A stretch of DNA of 64,000 bases from Zhengella sedimenti (GTDB lineage: Bacteria > Pseudomonadota > Alphaproteobacteria > Rhizobiales > Rhizobiaceae): the NCBI RefSeq assembly GCF_046506625.1, contig NZ_JBKFFP010000002.1:248001-312000 (forward strand), written 5' to 3'. Positions 26,123 through 35,641 of the stretch are shown here, piece after piece. Under the pieces are notes generated by a model. That model was not told the DNA's origin. It did not search any database and saw only the letters and a program-made list of their open reading frames with translations. How positions within the stretch are numbered: the stretch's first letter is position 1; the number at the start of each line of letters is the position of its first letter. The position numbers and the translations under genes were made by a program.

Positions 26123-26162
26123 GTCGGAACCCTCGACTTGGTTTGAAAAATGTGCGCCTTCG

Positions 26163-26184
26163 TTAACGGCAGGCCTGCCGGTAA
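26163..26184. promoter_or_regulatory. 22-bp near-perfect palindrome upstream of acpP
   Basis: The element runs TTAACGGCAGG/CCTGCCGGTAA. The inner 14 bases CGGCAGGCCTGCCG are a perfect palindrome, and 20 of 22 positions match overall. It lies 41 bp upstream of the acpP ATG and 84 bp beyond the fabG stop. It could be an operator for a lipid regulator, or a stem (CGGCA-GGCC-TGCCG) that ends part of the fabG transcripts; there is no adjoining T-run on the minus strand. Confidence 0.45.
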
Positions 26185-26267
26185 TCAAGCTGAAAGATGG
26201 CGGGGAAACGGGAAATAGCCAAAACTTGGGGGCTTGACCGCACCACACCTGCCCCAAATTCGCCGGT

Positions 26268-27005
26268 TCAGATCATCGCCATGCCGCCATTGACGTGAAT
26301 GGTCTGTCCCGTGACGTAGCCGGCCGCGTCGGAAGCGAGCCAGGCGACCGCGGAGGCGATCTCCTCGCCCTTGCCCATGCGCTTCATCGGGATGGCGCCC
26401 ATGATGGCGTCCTTCTGCTTGTCGTTGAGCTTGCCGGTCATGTCGGATTCGATGAACCCCGGCGCCACGCAATTGACGGTGACATTGCGGCTGGCGATCT
26501 CCTGGGCGAGCGACTTGGAAAAACCGATCATGCCGGCCTTGGAGGCGCAATAATTTGCCTGGCCGGGATTGCCGGTCACGCCGACGACAGAGGTGATATT
26601 GACGATGCGGCCGAAGCGGCGGCGCATCATGGGATGCGTGAGTTCGCGGGTCAGGCGGAAGACCGCCGTCAGGTTGACCTCCAGAACGGCGTCCCAATCG
26701 GCGTCGGACATGCGCACGAACAGGCCGTCGCGGGTGATGCCGGCATTGTTGACAAGGATGTCCACGCCTTCGAGTTCCGCCTCGGCCTTCTGCCCCAGTT
26801 CCTTCACCGCATCGCGGTCGGACAGGTTGGCCGGCAGCAGCACGGTGCGTTCGCCAAGATCGGCGGCGAGGCTCTCCAGCTTCTCGACCCGCGTTCCGTG
26901 CAGGCCGACGGTCGCGCCGAGCGCGTGAAGCTGGCGGGCAATCGATTCGCCGATGCCGCCGGTGGCGCCGGTGACAAGGGCCTTGCGGCCGGTCAGGTCG
27001 ATCAT
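26268..27005 (-). CDS. fabG: 3-oxoacyl-[acyl-carrier-protein] reductase
   Basis: FabG reduces 3-oxoacyl-ACP with NADPH. The 245-residue short-chain dehydrogenase has the cofactor motif VTGATGGIGESIA, NNAGITRDGLFVRM, the catalytic Ser in NITSVVGVTG and Tyr/Lys in NYCASKAGMIGF, and the C-terminal GYVTGQTIHVNGGMAMI typical of FabG rather than other reductases. It is 41 bp downstream of fabD. Confidence 0.97.
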   Translation of the reverse strand: MIDLTGRKALVTGATGGIGESIARQLHALGATVGLHGTRVEKLESLAADLGERTVLLPANLSDRDAVKELGQKAEAELEGVDILVNNAGITRDGLFVRMSDADWDAVLEVNLTAVFRLTRELTHPMMRRRFGRIVNITSVVGVTGNPGQANYCASKAGMIGFSKSLAQEIASRNVTVNCVAPGFIESDMTGKLNDKQKDAIMGAIPMKRMGKGEEIASAVAWLASDAAGYVTGQTIHVNGGMAMI

Positions 27006-27045
27006 GGGGAGGTTCCTTTCGCGGTTCGTGCGTCGCGGGCGGCGG

Positions 27046-27987
27046 TCAGGCCAGCGCGGCGAGCGCGGATTCGATGTCGGCGGGCGTGTTGACGGCGATG
27101 CCGGAGACGGACTTGTCGATGCGCCGGGCGAGGCCGGTCAGGACCTTGCCGGAGCCGATCTCATAGGCGGTATCGATGCCGTTGGCGGCGAACCATTGCA
27201 CTGTCTCGCGCCAGCGCACGCGTCCGGTCACCTGCTCGACGAGGCGCGCGGCGATCTCTTCCGGATCGGTGAGCGGCGAGACCGTCACATTGGCGATGAC
27301 CGGCACGGAGGGCGCCTTCTTTTCGACGGACGCCAGGGCCTCGCGCATTGCATCGGCAGCCGGCGCCATCATCGCGGAGTGGAAGGGCGCGGAAACGGGC
27401 AGCATGATGGCGCGTTTGGCGCCCTTGCCCGACGCCAGTTCCGCCGCCTTCTCCACTGCCGCCTTCGCGCCGGAAATGACGATCTGGCCGCCGCCATTGT
27501 CATTGGCGATCTGGCACGGGCCTATGACAGCGACCTCCTCGCAGGCAGCGGCGACGTCCGGTTCTTCAAGCCCTATGATGGCCGCCATGGCACCCTCGCC
27601 TGCGGGCACGGAGGCCTGCATGGCATTGCCGCGGATGCGCAGAAGCCGGGCCGTGTCGGCAATCGAGAACATGCCGGCGGCGCACAGCGCAGAGTATTCG
27701 CCGAGCGAGTGACCGGCGACGCAAGTCGCCTTGCCGGCGAGCGAGAAGCCGCGCGATTCCATCACCCGCATCACGGCCATCGAGACGGCCATGAGTGCCG
27801 GCTGCGCATTGGCGGTGAGCGTCAGCGTCTCTTCGGGTCCGTCCCACATGATCGCCGACAGCTTTTCGCCAAGCGCCTCGTCCACCTCGTCAAAAACCGC
27901 ACGCGCCTCCGGAAAGGCCTCTGCGAGGTCCCTGCCCATCCCGACAGACTGACTGCCCTGGCCGGGAAACGTGAACGCGATGGCCAT
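27046..27987 (-). CDS. fabD: Malonyl CoA-acyl carrier protein transacylase
   Basis: FabD loads malonyl groups from CoA onto ACP. The 313-residue protein starts AIAFTFPGQGSQSVGMG, has the nucleophile in VAGHSLGEYSAL and conserved Arg/His in RGNAMQASVPAG and PVSAPFHSAMM. I use the ATG at 27987 (MAIAFTFPGQGS); the preceding 24 in-frame codons are not conserved-looking. It is the first gene of the fab run, and the divergent gene at 28190 shares the upstream region. Confidence 0.97.
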   Translation of the reverse strand: MAIAFTFPGQGSQSVGMGRDLAEAFPEARAVFDEVDEALGEKLSAIMWDGPEETLTLTANAQPALMAVSMAVMRVMESRGFSLAGKATCVAGHSLGEYSALCAAGMFSIADTARLLRIRGNAMQASVPAGEGAMAAIIGLEEPDVAAACEEVAVIGPCQIANDNGGGQIVISGAKAAVEKAAELASGKGAKRAIMLPVSAPFHSAMMAPAADAMREALASVEKKAPSVPVIANVTVSPLTDPEEIAARLVEQVTGRVRWRETVQWFAANGIDTAYEIGSGKVLTGLARRIDKSVSGIAVNTPADIESALAALA

Positions 27988-28189
27988 GGTGAATTGCTCC
28001 CTGAAACATCCTGACACCTGTATGTGGCCCTCGTTGCGCAGGTGACGCGCGAAAGTCAAGCGGGCGCAAGCCTTGCAGGCGTGCGCATACAGACTGTCGC
28101 GGGTGGCTCAGCGCCACAATTTGGCCCATATTCGGGCGTGACGATCCTTGCGTTCCGCTCCATGTCGGCAGCGGCCGAGGCTTTTTCTC

Positions 28190-28489
28190 ATGACCAGTAT
28201 CCAACCGTCACCTGCTGCCGCTGACGTCGCCGCAAACCAGCCGGCCGTTCCGGCGCAGCGCATCGTCAATGCGGCTGTACTCGCGGGCATTGCCGGAACC
28301 ACGCTCTTCATTGCCACGGAGGCCTATGCGGCCGCTGTCCTTTCGGCGTGGGCCGTGGGCGGTCTGTTGCATTTCGGAAGGGTGGCCACCCTCGTGCTCG
28401 GCGCCGTCTTCGTGGCCGCGGCGACCGCCGCCACCGTCGCGTCGGCGCGACTTGCCTGGCAGGCAGAGACCCATCCCGACAACAACTGA
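28190..28489 (+). CDS. Small hypothetical membrane protein
   Basis: A 99-residue protein of unknown function with a polar, Ala/Pro-rich N-terminus and two hydrophobic segments: about residues 29-60 (NAAVLAGIAGTTLFIATEAY and AAAVLSAWAVGGLL) and 66-85 (VATLVLGAVFVAAATAATVA). No domain is recognised. It is divergent from fabD and upstream of the rpsF promoter. The start at 28190 (MTSIQPSP) is chosen over the one at 28148 because the longer N-terminus is Arg/Cys-rich and lies in the upstream region. Confidence 0.5.
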   Translation: MTSIQPSPAAADVAANQPAVPAQRIVNAAVLAGIAGTTLFIATEAYAAAVLSAWAVGGLLHFGRVATLVLGAVFVAAATAATVASARLAWQAETHPDNN

Positions 28490-28526
28490 CTGCGCCTGGC
28501 AATCGCCGCGCCTCTCACAGGCGGGC

Positions 28527-28554
28527 TTGCCAGCACGCCAAAAACCTGTATAAG
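28527..28554 (+). promoter_or_regulatory. Sigma-70-type promoter of the rpsF operon
   Basis: TTGCCA (28527-28532), a 16-nt spacer and TATAAG (28549-28554) match -35 and -10 elements (four and five of six bases of the consensus). Transcription would start near 28561, giving a leader of about 210 nt before rpsF. This is the best promoter match in the ribosomal block. Confidence 0.6.
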
Positions 28555-28560
28555 CGCCCC

Positions 28561-28770
28561 GTTCTGCCGGTTCTGGCCGGGGGTTGAACGGAGGGTTTTG
28601 CCTTTTCGGGGGCAAAGCAGAAGCCAAAAGGTCTTCGGCCTCCCTTCCCGTCTCCGCTCTCGACCGCACCCAGGCGCCTTTCTTCCCCGCTGCCAGGCGG
28701 GTAAAATCCGGAAAGTCGCAGAGGCTCAGCCGCCAGGCCGGTGGACGAAACGGAAGAAAGGCAAGAGAAA
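28561..28770 (+). other. Long 5' leader of rpsF, possible autoregulatory RNA
   Basis: About 210 nt without a supported gene lie between the promoter and the rpsF start. One clear hairpin is TTTGCC (28597-28602), an 8-nt loop and GGCAAA (28611-28616). The S6:S18 complex is known to bind leaders of its own operon in many bacteria, so such a control element is expected here, but I could not confirm the known motif from sequence alone. Confidence 0.3.
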
Positions 28771-29220
28771 ATGGCTCTTTACGAACATGTCTTCCTTGCC
28801 CGTCAGGACCTCTCCCAGCAGCAGGTCGATGCCCTTGTCGAACAGTACAAGGGAATCGTCGAGCAGGCTGGCGGATCTGTCGGCAAGGTCGAGAACTGGG
28901 GACTGAAGTCCCTCGCCTACCGGATCAACAAGAACCGCAAGGCCTACTACACGCTGATGAACATCACGGCTCCGTCCGCCGCCATCAACGAGATCGAGCG
29001 CATGCAGCGCCTGTCCGAAGACGTGCTGCGCTACATGACGGTGCGCGTCGAGGAACTCGAGGAAGGTGCGTCCGCGATGATGACGCGCCGTGACGACCGC
29101 GGCCCGCGCGGCGATCGTGGTGATCGTGGCGATCGCGGCCCGCGTGGTGATCGTGGCGACCGCGGTGATCGTGGCGACCGCGGCGATCGCGGCGACCGCG
29201 GCCCGCGCCGCGACAACTAA
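28771..29220 (+). CDS. rpsF: 30S ribosomal protein S6 with collagen-like C-terminal tail
   Basis: S6 binds S18 in the platform of the 30S subunit. Residues 1-105 are standard S6 (MALYEHVFLARQDLSQQQVD, VENWGLKSLAYRINKNRKAYY, ERMQRLSEDVLRYMTVRVEE). The 149-residue protein then continues with twelve consecutive Gly-X-Arg triplets (nine GDR, three GPR; residues 111-146) and RDN. Rhizobial S6 proteins often have basic/acidic C-terminal extensions, but this strict triplet run is striking. The start at 28771 follows AAAGGCAAGAGAAA. It is followed by rpsR after 12 bp. Confidence 0.97.
   Translation: MALYEHVFLARQDLSQQQVDALVEQYKGIVEQAGGSVGKVENWGLKSLAYRINKNRKAYYTLMNITAPSAAINEIERMQRLSEDVLRYMTVRVEELEEGASAMMTRRDDRGPRGDRGDRGDRGPRGDRGDRGDRGDRGDRGDRGPRRDN
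29101..29208 (+). repeat. Twelve 9-bp tandem repeats in the rpsF 3' end (Gly-X-Arg triplets)
   Basis: Consensus GGY-GAY-CGY (or GGC-CCG-CGY) is repeated 12 times in frame, 108 bp in all. Third codon positions vary (GAT/GAC, CGT/CGC, GGT/GGC), so the array is not a fresh expansion. Every change in copy number by whole units keeps the frame. Confidence 0.9.
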
Positions 29221-29232
29221 GGAGAAGCGACC

Positions 29233-29481
29233 ATGGTCGACATCAACCAGATCCCGACCCGGCGTCCGTTCCACCGTCGCCGCAAGACCTGCCCGTTCTC
29301 CGGCGCCAATGCGCCGAAGATCGACTACAAGGACATCAAGCTCCTGCAGCGCTACATTTCCGAGCGTGGCAAGATCGTGCCGTCCCGCATCACGGCGGTC
29401 AGCCAGAAGAAGCAGCGCGAACTCGCCCGTGCGATCAAGCGCGCCCGCTTCCTGGGCCTGCTCCCCTACGTGGTGCAGTAA
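29233..29481 (+). CDS. rpsR: 30S ribosomal protein S18
   Basis: S18 pairs with S6 on the 30S platform. The 82-residue basic protein shows the family core IDYKDIKLLQRYISERGKIVPSRITAVSQKKQRELARAIKRARFLGLLPYV. An N-terminal cysteine (KTCPFSGANAPK) is part of the typical alphaproteobacterial N-terminus. A GGAGAAG ribosome-binding site precedes the ATG. Confidence 0.98.
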   Translation: MVDINQIPTRRPFHRRRKTCPFSGANAPKIDYKDIKLLQRYISERGKIVPSRITAVSQKKQRELARAIKRARFLGLLPYVVQ

Positions 29482-29494
29482 CCAGACCGACAAG

Positions 29495-29522
29495 AGGCCC
29501 GGCGGCACCAGGCCGCCGGCCT
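29495..29522 (+). terminator. Stem-loop after rpsR (attenuator or partial terminator)
   Basis: AGGCC(C)GGCGGC (29495-29506) pairs with GCCGCCGGCCT (29512-29522) as an 11-bp stem with one bulged C and a 5-nt loop, 14 bp beyond the rpsR stop. No T-run follows. It probably lowers or processes the message between the ribosomal genes and the DUF2232 gene. Confidence 0.4.
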
Positions 29523-29539
29523 TCCCATGCCGAGAGGCC

Positions 29540-29593
29540 CCGCATGAACGGCATGCGGACGCCACGCAAAACCCGGGTTGGGGACAAGTCCCC
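29540..29593 (+). other. Two further inverted repeats between rpsR and the DUF2232 gene
   Basis: CCGCATG (29540-29546), 5-nt loop, CATGCGG (29552-29558) is a perfect 7-bp stem. GGGGAC (29580-29585), AA, GTCCCC (29588-29593) is a perfect 6-bp inverted repeat. With the stem at 29495-29522, three structures fill this 145-bp gap. Their function is unknown. Confidence 0.35.
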
Positions 29594-29626
29594 TAACTGC
29601 TTGAGACGAGCAGGACAGCGACAACG

Positions 29627-30580
29627 ATGAAGCGACAGACCATTGCCCTTGGCGCCGGCGTTCTGGCCGGCCTTGCCGCAGCCGCCCTTTCGGCCGCGAT
29701 GAGTGGCGGCATGGCCTTTCTGTTCATGCTCTCTCCCCTGCCCTTGATGCTGGCCGCGCTCGGTTTCGGCGCGATGTCCGGATTCGTGGCCGCGCTGACG
29801 GCTGTCGCCGCTGTCGCCGCGGTCGCCGGCATGCTGGGCGCCGTGGTCGCTGCCGCGATCATCGTCATCCCCTCCATGCTGGCGGCGCAACTGGCCGGCC
29901 TTGCGCGCCCTGCCGAGGAAGTGGGCGGACCGGCCGGCAAGCTGGTCTGGTTTCCGCTCGCCGACATTCTTTTCTACGTTGCCGTCGCGGTGGCCGCCGG
30001 TTTCATCCTGACCGGCGCCGTCCACGGTTACGGCGATGCCTTCGTGGCAGAGCTTGCGGCAAGGCTGGTGGAAGCGATGCGCCAGGCGGACCCGCAAATG
30101 CAGCTGAGTGCGGAACAGCGCGACCAGATTGCGTCCATGCTGTCAACGCTCGTGCCTGCGCAGCTTCCCTGGGTATGGGTCTGCGTGCTGATGGCCAATT
30201 TCTACACGGCGATGGCGTTCGCGAAACGTGCCGGCCAATTGAGGCGGCCCGACGACATCTGGCCGCTCGCGCTCAGGATGCCGCGCACGGCGCTGCCGGT
30301 CTTTGCCGGGGCGATGCTGCTGACGCTGGTCTCCGGTGCGCCGGGACATATCGGGGCCGCGGTGTCCGGTGCCATGGCCGCCGGGTTCATGATGGCCGGT
30401 TTCGCCATGCTGCATGCCCGTTCGATGGGCAAGCCCTGGCGCCCTGCGGCACTCGGCGCCGCCTACCTGGCCGCATTGTTCTTCATTCCCGTCCTGTTCG
30501 TCTTCGCGCTGGCAGGACTGACCGACACCCGCAGGCCGGCCGGCATGTCCGATGCCGGCGGCCCGCCTCCCCTTCCCTGA
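29627..30580 (+). CDS. DUF2232 family membrane protein
   Basis: A 317-residue polytopic membrane protein with about eight hydrophobic segments and a polar central stretch (residues 135-180, ARLVEAMRQADPQMQLSAEQ). It fits the DUF2232 family, which is regularly found between rpsR and rplI in alphaproteobacteria and resembles S-component-like or YybS-type membrane proteins. The function is not known. Low-complexity Ala/Gly/Met content is high. The start follows GAGACGAGCAGGA. Confidence 0.75.
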   Translation: MKRQTIALGAGVLAGLAAAALSAAMSGGMAFLFMLSPLPLMLAALGFGAMSGFVAALTAVAAVAAVAGMLGAVVAAAIIVIPSMLAAQLAGLARPAEEVGGPAGKLVWFPLADILFYVAVAVAAGFILTGAVHGYGDAFVAELAARLVEAMRQADPQMQLSAEQRDQIASMLSTLVPAQLPWVWVCVLMANFYTAMAFAKRAGQLRRPDDIWPLALRMPRTALPVFAGAMLLTLVSGAPGHIGAAVSGAMAAGFMMAGFAMLHARSMGKPWRPAALGAAYLAALFFIPVLFVFALAGLTDTRRPAGMSDAGGPPPLP

Positions 30581-30611
30581 ACACCGAACGACAATCGAAA
30601 GGACAACACCG

Positions 30612-31220
30612 ATGGACGTCATTCTGCTTGAACGCATCGCCAAGCTCGGCCACATGGGCGACACCGTGAAGGTCAAGGACGGCTACGCCCGCAACTACCT
30701 GCTGCCGAAAGGCAAGGCCCTGCGCGCCAACGCTGCCAACAAGGCCCGATTCGAGGCCGAGCGCGCGCAGCTCGAAGCCCGCAACAACGAGCGCAAGGCC
30801 GAGGCTGCCAAGATCGCCGAGGGCCTCGACGGCAAGACCTTCGTCGTGGTGCGCGCCGCCGGCGAAACCGGCCAGCTCTACGGCTCGGTCGCGGCCCGCG
30901 ACGTGGCTGACATCCTTGGCGGCGAAGGTTTCCCGGTCGGCCGCAACATGGTCAACCTCAACCAGCCGATCAAGGCCATCGGCCTGTCGAGCGTCTCCAT
31001 CGCCCTGCATCCGGAAGTGGAAGTGACGGTCACGCTGAACGTCGCCCGCTCCGCCGACGAGGCCGCGCGGCAGGCGCGTGGCGAGGATCTGACCTCCGCC
31101 GAGGCGATCTATGGCGAGGACATCAACGACGCCGCCCGCCCGGACGAGTTCTTCACCGGCGACGAGGAAGGCTACGAGGAAGGCGAGGCTGCGGCCGGGG
31201 AAGACGAGGACAACGCCTGA
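30612..31220 (+). CDS. rplI: 50S ribosomal protein L9
   Basis: L9 bridges domains at the base of the L1 stalk and helps hold reading frame. The 202-residue protein starts MDVILLERIAKLGHMGDTV and KVKDGYARNYLLPKGKALRA, the canonical L9 signature, then a long helix and a C-terminal domain to about residue 150. The remaining 50 residues form an acidic tail (YGEDINDAARPDEFFTGDEE), longer than in E. coli (149 aa), a feature seen in rhizobia. A strong terminator follows. Confidence 0.97.
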   Translation: MDVILLERIAKLGHMGDTVKVKDGYARNYLLPKGKALRANAANKARFEAERAQLEARNNERKAEAAKIAEGLDGKTFVVVRAAGETGQLYGSVAARDVADILGGEGFPVGRNMVNLNQPIKAIGLSSVSIALHPEVEVTVTLNVARSADEAARQARGEDLTSAEAIYGEDINDAARPDEFFTGDEEGYEEGEAAAGEDEDNA

Positions 31221-31247
31221 TCCCGCCTTCAGGCCGGATGATTACGG

Positions 31248-31282
31248 CGCCCGGGCATCACGCCCGGGCGCTTTTCTTTTTG
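31248..31282 (+). terminator. Rho-independent terminator after rplI
   Basis: GCGCCCGGGC (31248-31257), a 5-nt loop, and GCCCGGGCGC (31263-31272) form a perfect 10-bp GC stem followed by TTTTCTTTTT (31273-31282). This is a textbook intrinsic terminator, 28 bp beyond the rplI stop. It ends the rpsF-rpsR-DUF2232-rplI unit, so dnaB must have its own promoter in the 208 bp that follow. Confidence 0.93.
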
Positions 31283-31358
31283 CCGCAGCCGCCGATAATG
31301 ACAGTCCCGATTCGCAGCCGCCCGCCGTCAAGGCGCAAGTGCGGCCGGACGGGAATAG

Positions 31359-31367
31359 TTATCCCCA
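31359..31367 (+). promoter_or_regulatory. DnaA-box-like 9-mer upstream of dnaB
   Basis: TTATCCCCA differs at one position from the DnaA box TTATCCACA, 124 bp upstream of the dnaB start. A single near-match can arise by chance, and no cluster or AT-rich unwinding region is present, so this is not an origin. It may allow DnaA to influence dnaB transcription. Confidence 0.25.
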
Positions 31368-31490
31368 GCCTGTGAGTATCGTGGTGTATCGCAGACAGGC
31401 GGCGAATCCGGCGCGCGGCGCCTTGCGCATGGCAGGCTTCGCGTTAAACCCGATGACGGACAGACTGGCAGACAGGGTGGTGGACAGGTG

Positions 31491-32981
31491 ATGGCCGAGG
31501 CGGCGCGCAAACTGGAAAGCAAGGACAGCGCACTCTACCGCGAGGCGCCGAACAACATCGAGGCGGAACAGGCGCTGCTGGGTGCGATCCTCGTCAACAA
31601 CGACGCCTTCTACCGCGTGTCCGACTTCCTCAAGCCGGTCCATTTCTACGAGGCCCTGCACCGCAAGATCTTCGAGACGGCGGGCGAACTGATCCGCATG
31701 GGCAAGGCCGCCAATCCGGTCACGCTGAAGACCTTCCTGCCGGCCGAAGAACGGGTCGGCGACATGACGGTCGCGCATTACCTGGCCCGCCTTGCGGCCG
31801 AGGCCGTGACCATCATCAACGCCGAGGACTACGGCCGGGCGATCTACGACCTGGCGACCCGGCGCGCGCTGATCACCATTGGCGAGGACATGGTCAACAT
31901 CGCCTTCGACGCCCCGGTGGACATGGCGCCGCAGGAACAGATCGAGGATGCCGAGCGCCGCCTGTTCGAACTGGCTGAGACCGGGCGCTACGACGGCGGC
32001 TTCCAGACCTTCACCGACGCGGTGCGCCTTGCCGTGGACATGGCCGGCGCGGCCTATCAGCGCGAAGGCCACCTGTCGGGCATTTCCACCGGCTTTCGCG
32101 ACGTGGACCGGCGGCTTGGCGGCCTGCAGCCTTCCGACCTCGTCATCCTTGCCGGACGTCCGGCCATGGGCAAGACGTCGCTCGCCACCAACATCGCCTT
32201 CAACGTGGCGGCGGCCTATGAGCCGGCCGAGCAGGCCGACGGTTCGGTGAAGGCGGCGCGCGGCGGCGTGGTCGGCTTTTTCAGCCTGGAAATGTCGGCC
32301 GAGCAGCTTGCCACACGCATCATCTCCGAGCAGACCGAGATTTCCTCGTCCAAGATCCGGCGCGGCGAGATCACCGAGACCGATTTCGAGAAGCTGGTCG
32401 CCTGTTCGGAAATGCTGCAGCGGGTGCCGCTCTACATCGACCAGACGGGCGGCATCTCCATTGCCCAGCTCACCGCGCGGGCACGGCGCCTGAAGCGCCA
32501 GCGCGGCCTCGATCTCATCGTCATCGACTACGTCCAGCTGATGCAGGGCTCGTCATCGAAGTCGAACCAGAACCGCGTGCAGGAAATCACCGAGATCACC
32601 ACCGGGCTGAAAGCCCTGGCCAAGGAACTGCACGTGCCGATCATCGCGCTGTCGCAGCTTTCGCGCCAGGTGGAATCGCGCGACGACAAGCGCCCGCAGC
32701 TTGCCGACCTGCGCGAATCGGGCTCCATCGAGCAGGACGCCGACGTGGTGCTGTTCGTCTACCGCGACGAATACTACCTGCAGAACCGCGAGCCGGAGGA
32801 AGGGACGCCCGAACACGCCACCTGGCTGGAGAAGTTCGAGCGCGTGAAGGGCAAGGCGGAAATGATCATCGCCAAGCAGCGCCACGGCCCCACCGGCACT
32901 GTCGAACTCGCGTTCGAGGGCCAGTTCACCCGCTTTTCGGACCTCGCCGAAGAGGACCGCCTGCCGGAGCGGTTCGAGTGA
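31491..32981 (+). CDS. dnaB: Replicative DNA helicase
   Basis: DnaB is the hexameric helicase that unwinds the replication fork. The 496-residue protein has the N-terminal helical domain (NNIEAEQALLGAILVNNDAF) and the RecA-like domain: Walker A AGRPAMGKTSLATN, FSLEMSAEQLATR, Walker B LIVIDYVQLM, and LSQLSRQVESRDDKRPQLADLRESGSIEQDAD. No intein is present. GTG 31488 and ATG 31491 are both usable; ATG is preferred. alr overlaps its stop by 4 bp. Confidence 0.97.
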   Translation: MAEAARKLESKDSALYREAPNNIEAEQALLGAILVNNDAFYRVSDFLKPVHFYEALHRKIFETAGELIRMGKAANPVTLKTFLPAEERVGDMTVAHYLARLAAEAVTIINAEDYGRAIYDLATRRALITIGEDMVNIAFDAPVDMAPQEQIEDAERRLFELAETGRYDGGFQTFTDAVRLAVDMAGAAYQREGHLSGISTGFRDVDRRLGGLQPSDLVILAGRPAMGKTSLATNIAFNVAAAYEPAEQADGSVKAARGGVVGFFSLEMSAEQLATRIISEQTEISSSKIRRGEITETDFEKLVACSEMLQRVPLYIDQTGGISIAQLTARARRLKRQRGLDLIVIDYVQLMQGSSSKSNQNRVQEITEITTGLKALAKELHVPIIALSQLSRQVESRDDKRPQLADLRESGSIEQDADVVLFVYRDEYYLQNREPEEGTPEHATWLEKFERVKGKAEMIIAKQRHGPTGTVELAFEGQFTRFSDLAEEDRLPERFE

Positions 32982-34126
32982 GCCTGAAATCGTCCGATCC
33001 GCGCATCGCCACGGCACGGCTGACCATCGACCTGGATGCCCTGGCGGCCAATTACAGCCTGCTGCGCGAGCGCTCCGGCGGCGCCGAAACTGCCGCGGTT
33101 GTCAAGGCGGACGCCTACGGAACCGGACTGGAGGAAGCGGCCGGCGCCCTTTCGCGGGCGGGCTGCGAGACCTTCTTCGTGGCCGTGCCGGAGGAAGCGG
33201 TGCGCCTCAAGCGCGTGTTGCCGGGCGCGCAGGTCTTCGTGCTTTCGGGCATCTTCGACATGGAGAGCGCCGCCGTGCTTGCCGAGGCCGGGGCGGTGCC
33301 GGTGCTCAATTCGCTGGACCAGATCGAGACCTGGTCCGCCTACTGGAAGGCGCACGGGTCGCGCCGGCCCTGCGCGATCCATGTCGATACGGGCATGAAC
33401 CGGCTGGGCCTGTCGGAGGCGCAAGCGCTGGCCTTTGCCGAACGCAATGCGCGGGACCACACCGTGACGCCGATCCTGCTGGTGAGCCACCTGGCTTGTG
33501 CCGACACGCCGGAGCATCCGCTCAACCGGATGCAACTGGAATCGTTTCAACGGGTTCGCACCGCTTTCGGAGACATTGAATCAAGCCTTGCCAATTCGGC
33601 CGGCGTCTTCCTCGGTCCCGACTTCCGGTTCGACCTGACCCGCCCCGGCATCGCGCTCTATGGCGGCGAGGCCGTCACCGGCATGGACAATCCCGTGCGC
33701 CCGGTGGCGAAGGCGGAAGCGCGTATCCTGCAGATCAGGCGCGTCAAGGCAGGCGAAAGCGTCTCCTATGGTGCCTCGCAAACCGTTGCACGCGACAGCC
33801 TCGTCGCCGTTTGCGGCGCGGGCTATGCCGATGGCTGGCACCGCGCGGGATCGGGCGGCGGCGTTCCGCTGCGCGATACCGTGACGCATGGGTTTGCCGG
33901 CGCGCTCAACGGCCGGCGTGTGCCCGCCATCGGACGGGTCACGATGGACCTGACCATGTTCGACGTCACCGATGTGCCAGATACGGACCTGGCGCAGGCC
34001 GAATGGATCGAGCTTTTCGGCGAAACGGTGACACTGGACGATGCGGCACGCGCGGCCGGCACGATCGGATACGAGTTGCTCACAAGCCTCGGATCCCGGT
34101 ATCACCGCCGCCATGTCGGGGGCTGA
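32978..34126 (+). CDS. alr: Alanine racemase
   Basis: Alr interconverts L- and D-alanine with pyridoxal phosphate, feeding D-Ala to peptidoglycan. The 382-residue protein has the PLP lysine in AAVVKADAYGTG, the DTGMNRLGL motif and the catalytic tyrosine in ESVSYGASQTVARDS. The start is GTG in a GTGA overlap with dnaB. The dnaB-alr-radA order is a known alphaproteobacterial arrangement. Confidence 0.96.
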   Translation: MSLKSSDPRIATARLTIDLDALAANYSLLRERSGGAETAAVVKADAYGTGLEEAAGALSRAGCETFFVAVPEEAVRLKRVLPGAQVFVLSGIFDMESAAVLAEAGAVPVLNSLDQIETWSAYWKAHGSRRPCAIHVDTGMNRLGLSEAQALAFAERNARDHTVTPILLVSHLACADTPEHPLNRMQLESFQRVRTAFGDIESSLANSAGVFLGPDFRFDLTRPGIALYGGEAVTGMDNPVRPVAKAEARILQIRRVKAGESVSYGASQTVARDSLVAVCGAGYADGWHRAGSGGGVPLRDTVTHGFAGALNGRRVPAIGRVTMDLTMFDVTDVPDTDLAQAEWIELFGETVTLDDAARAAGTIGYELLTSLGSRYHRRHVGG

Positions 34127-34195
34127 CGGGTTGCCCGCATTGACGCGCTCTGCCTGATCTGACAAAAGAACACAACAAGAACATTCGGGACAGGC

Positions 34196-35596
<1,401 letters not shown>

Positions 35597-35641
35597 AGAC
35601 ACCGAGGCGCGGGCGCGCCGGCACAAGGGTTTTGAAGGCAC

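Noticed and set aside
31359..31367. Chromosomal replication origin near dnaB suggested by a DnaA-box-like 9-mer
   Set aside because: Only one imperfect box, no AT-rich unwinding stretch, and no origin-associated genes.
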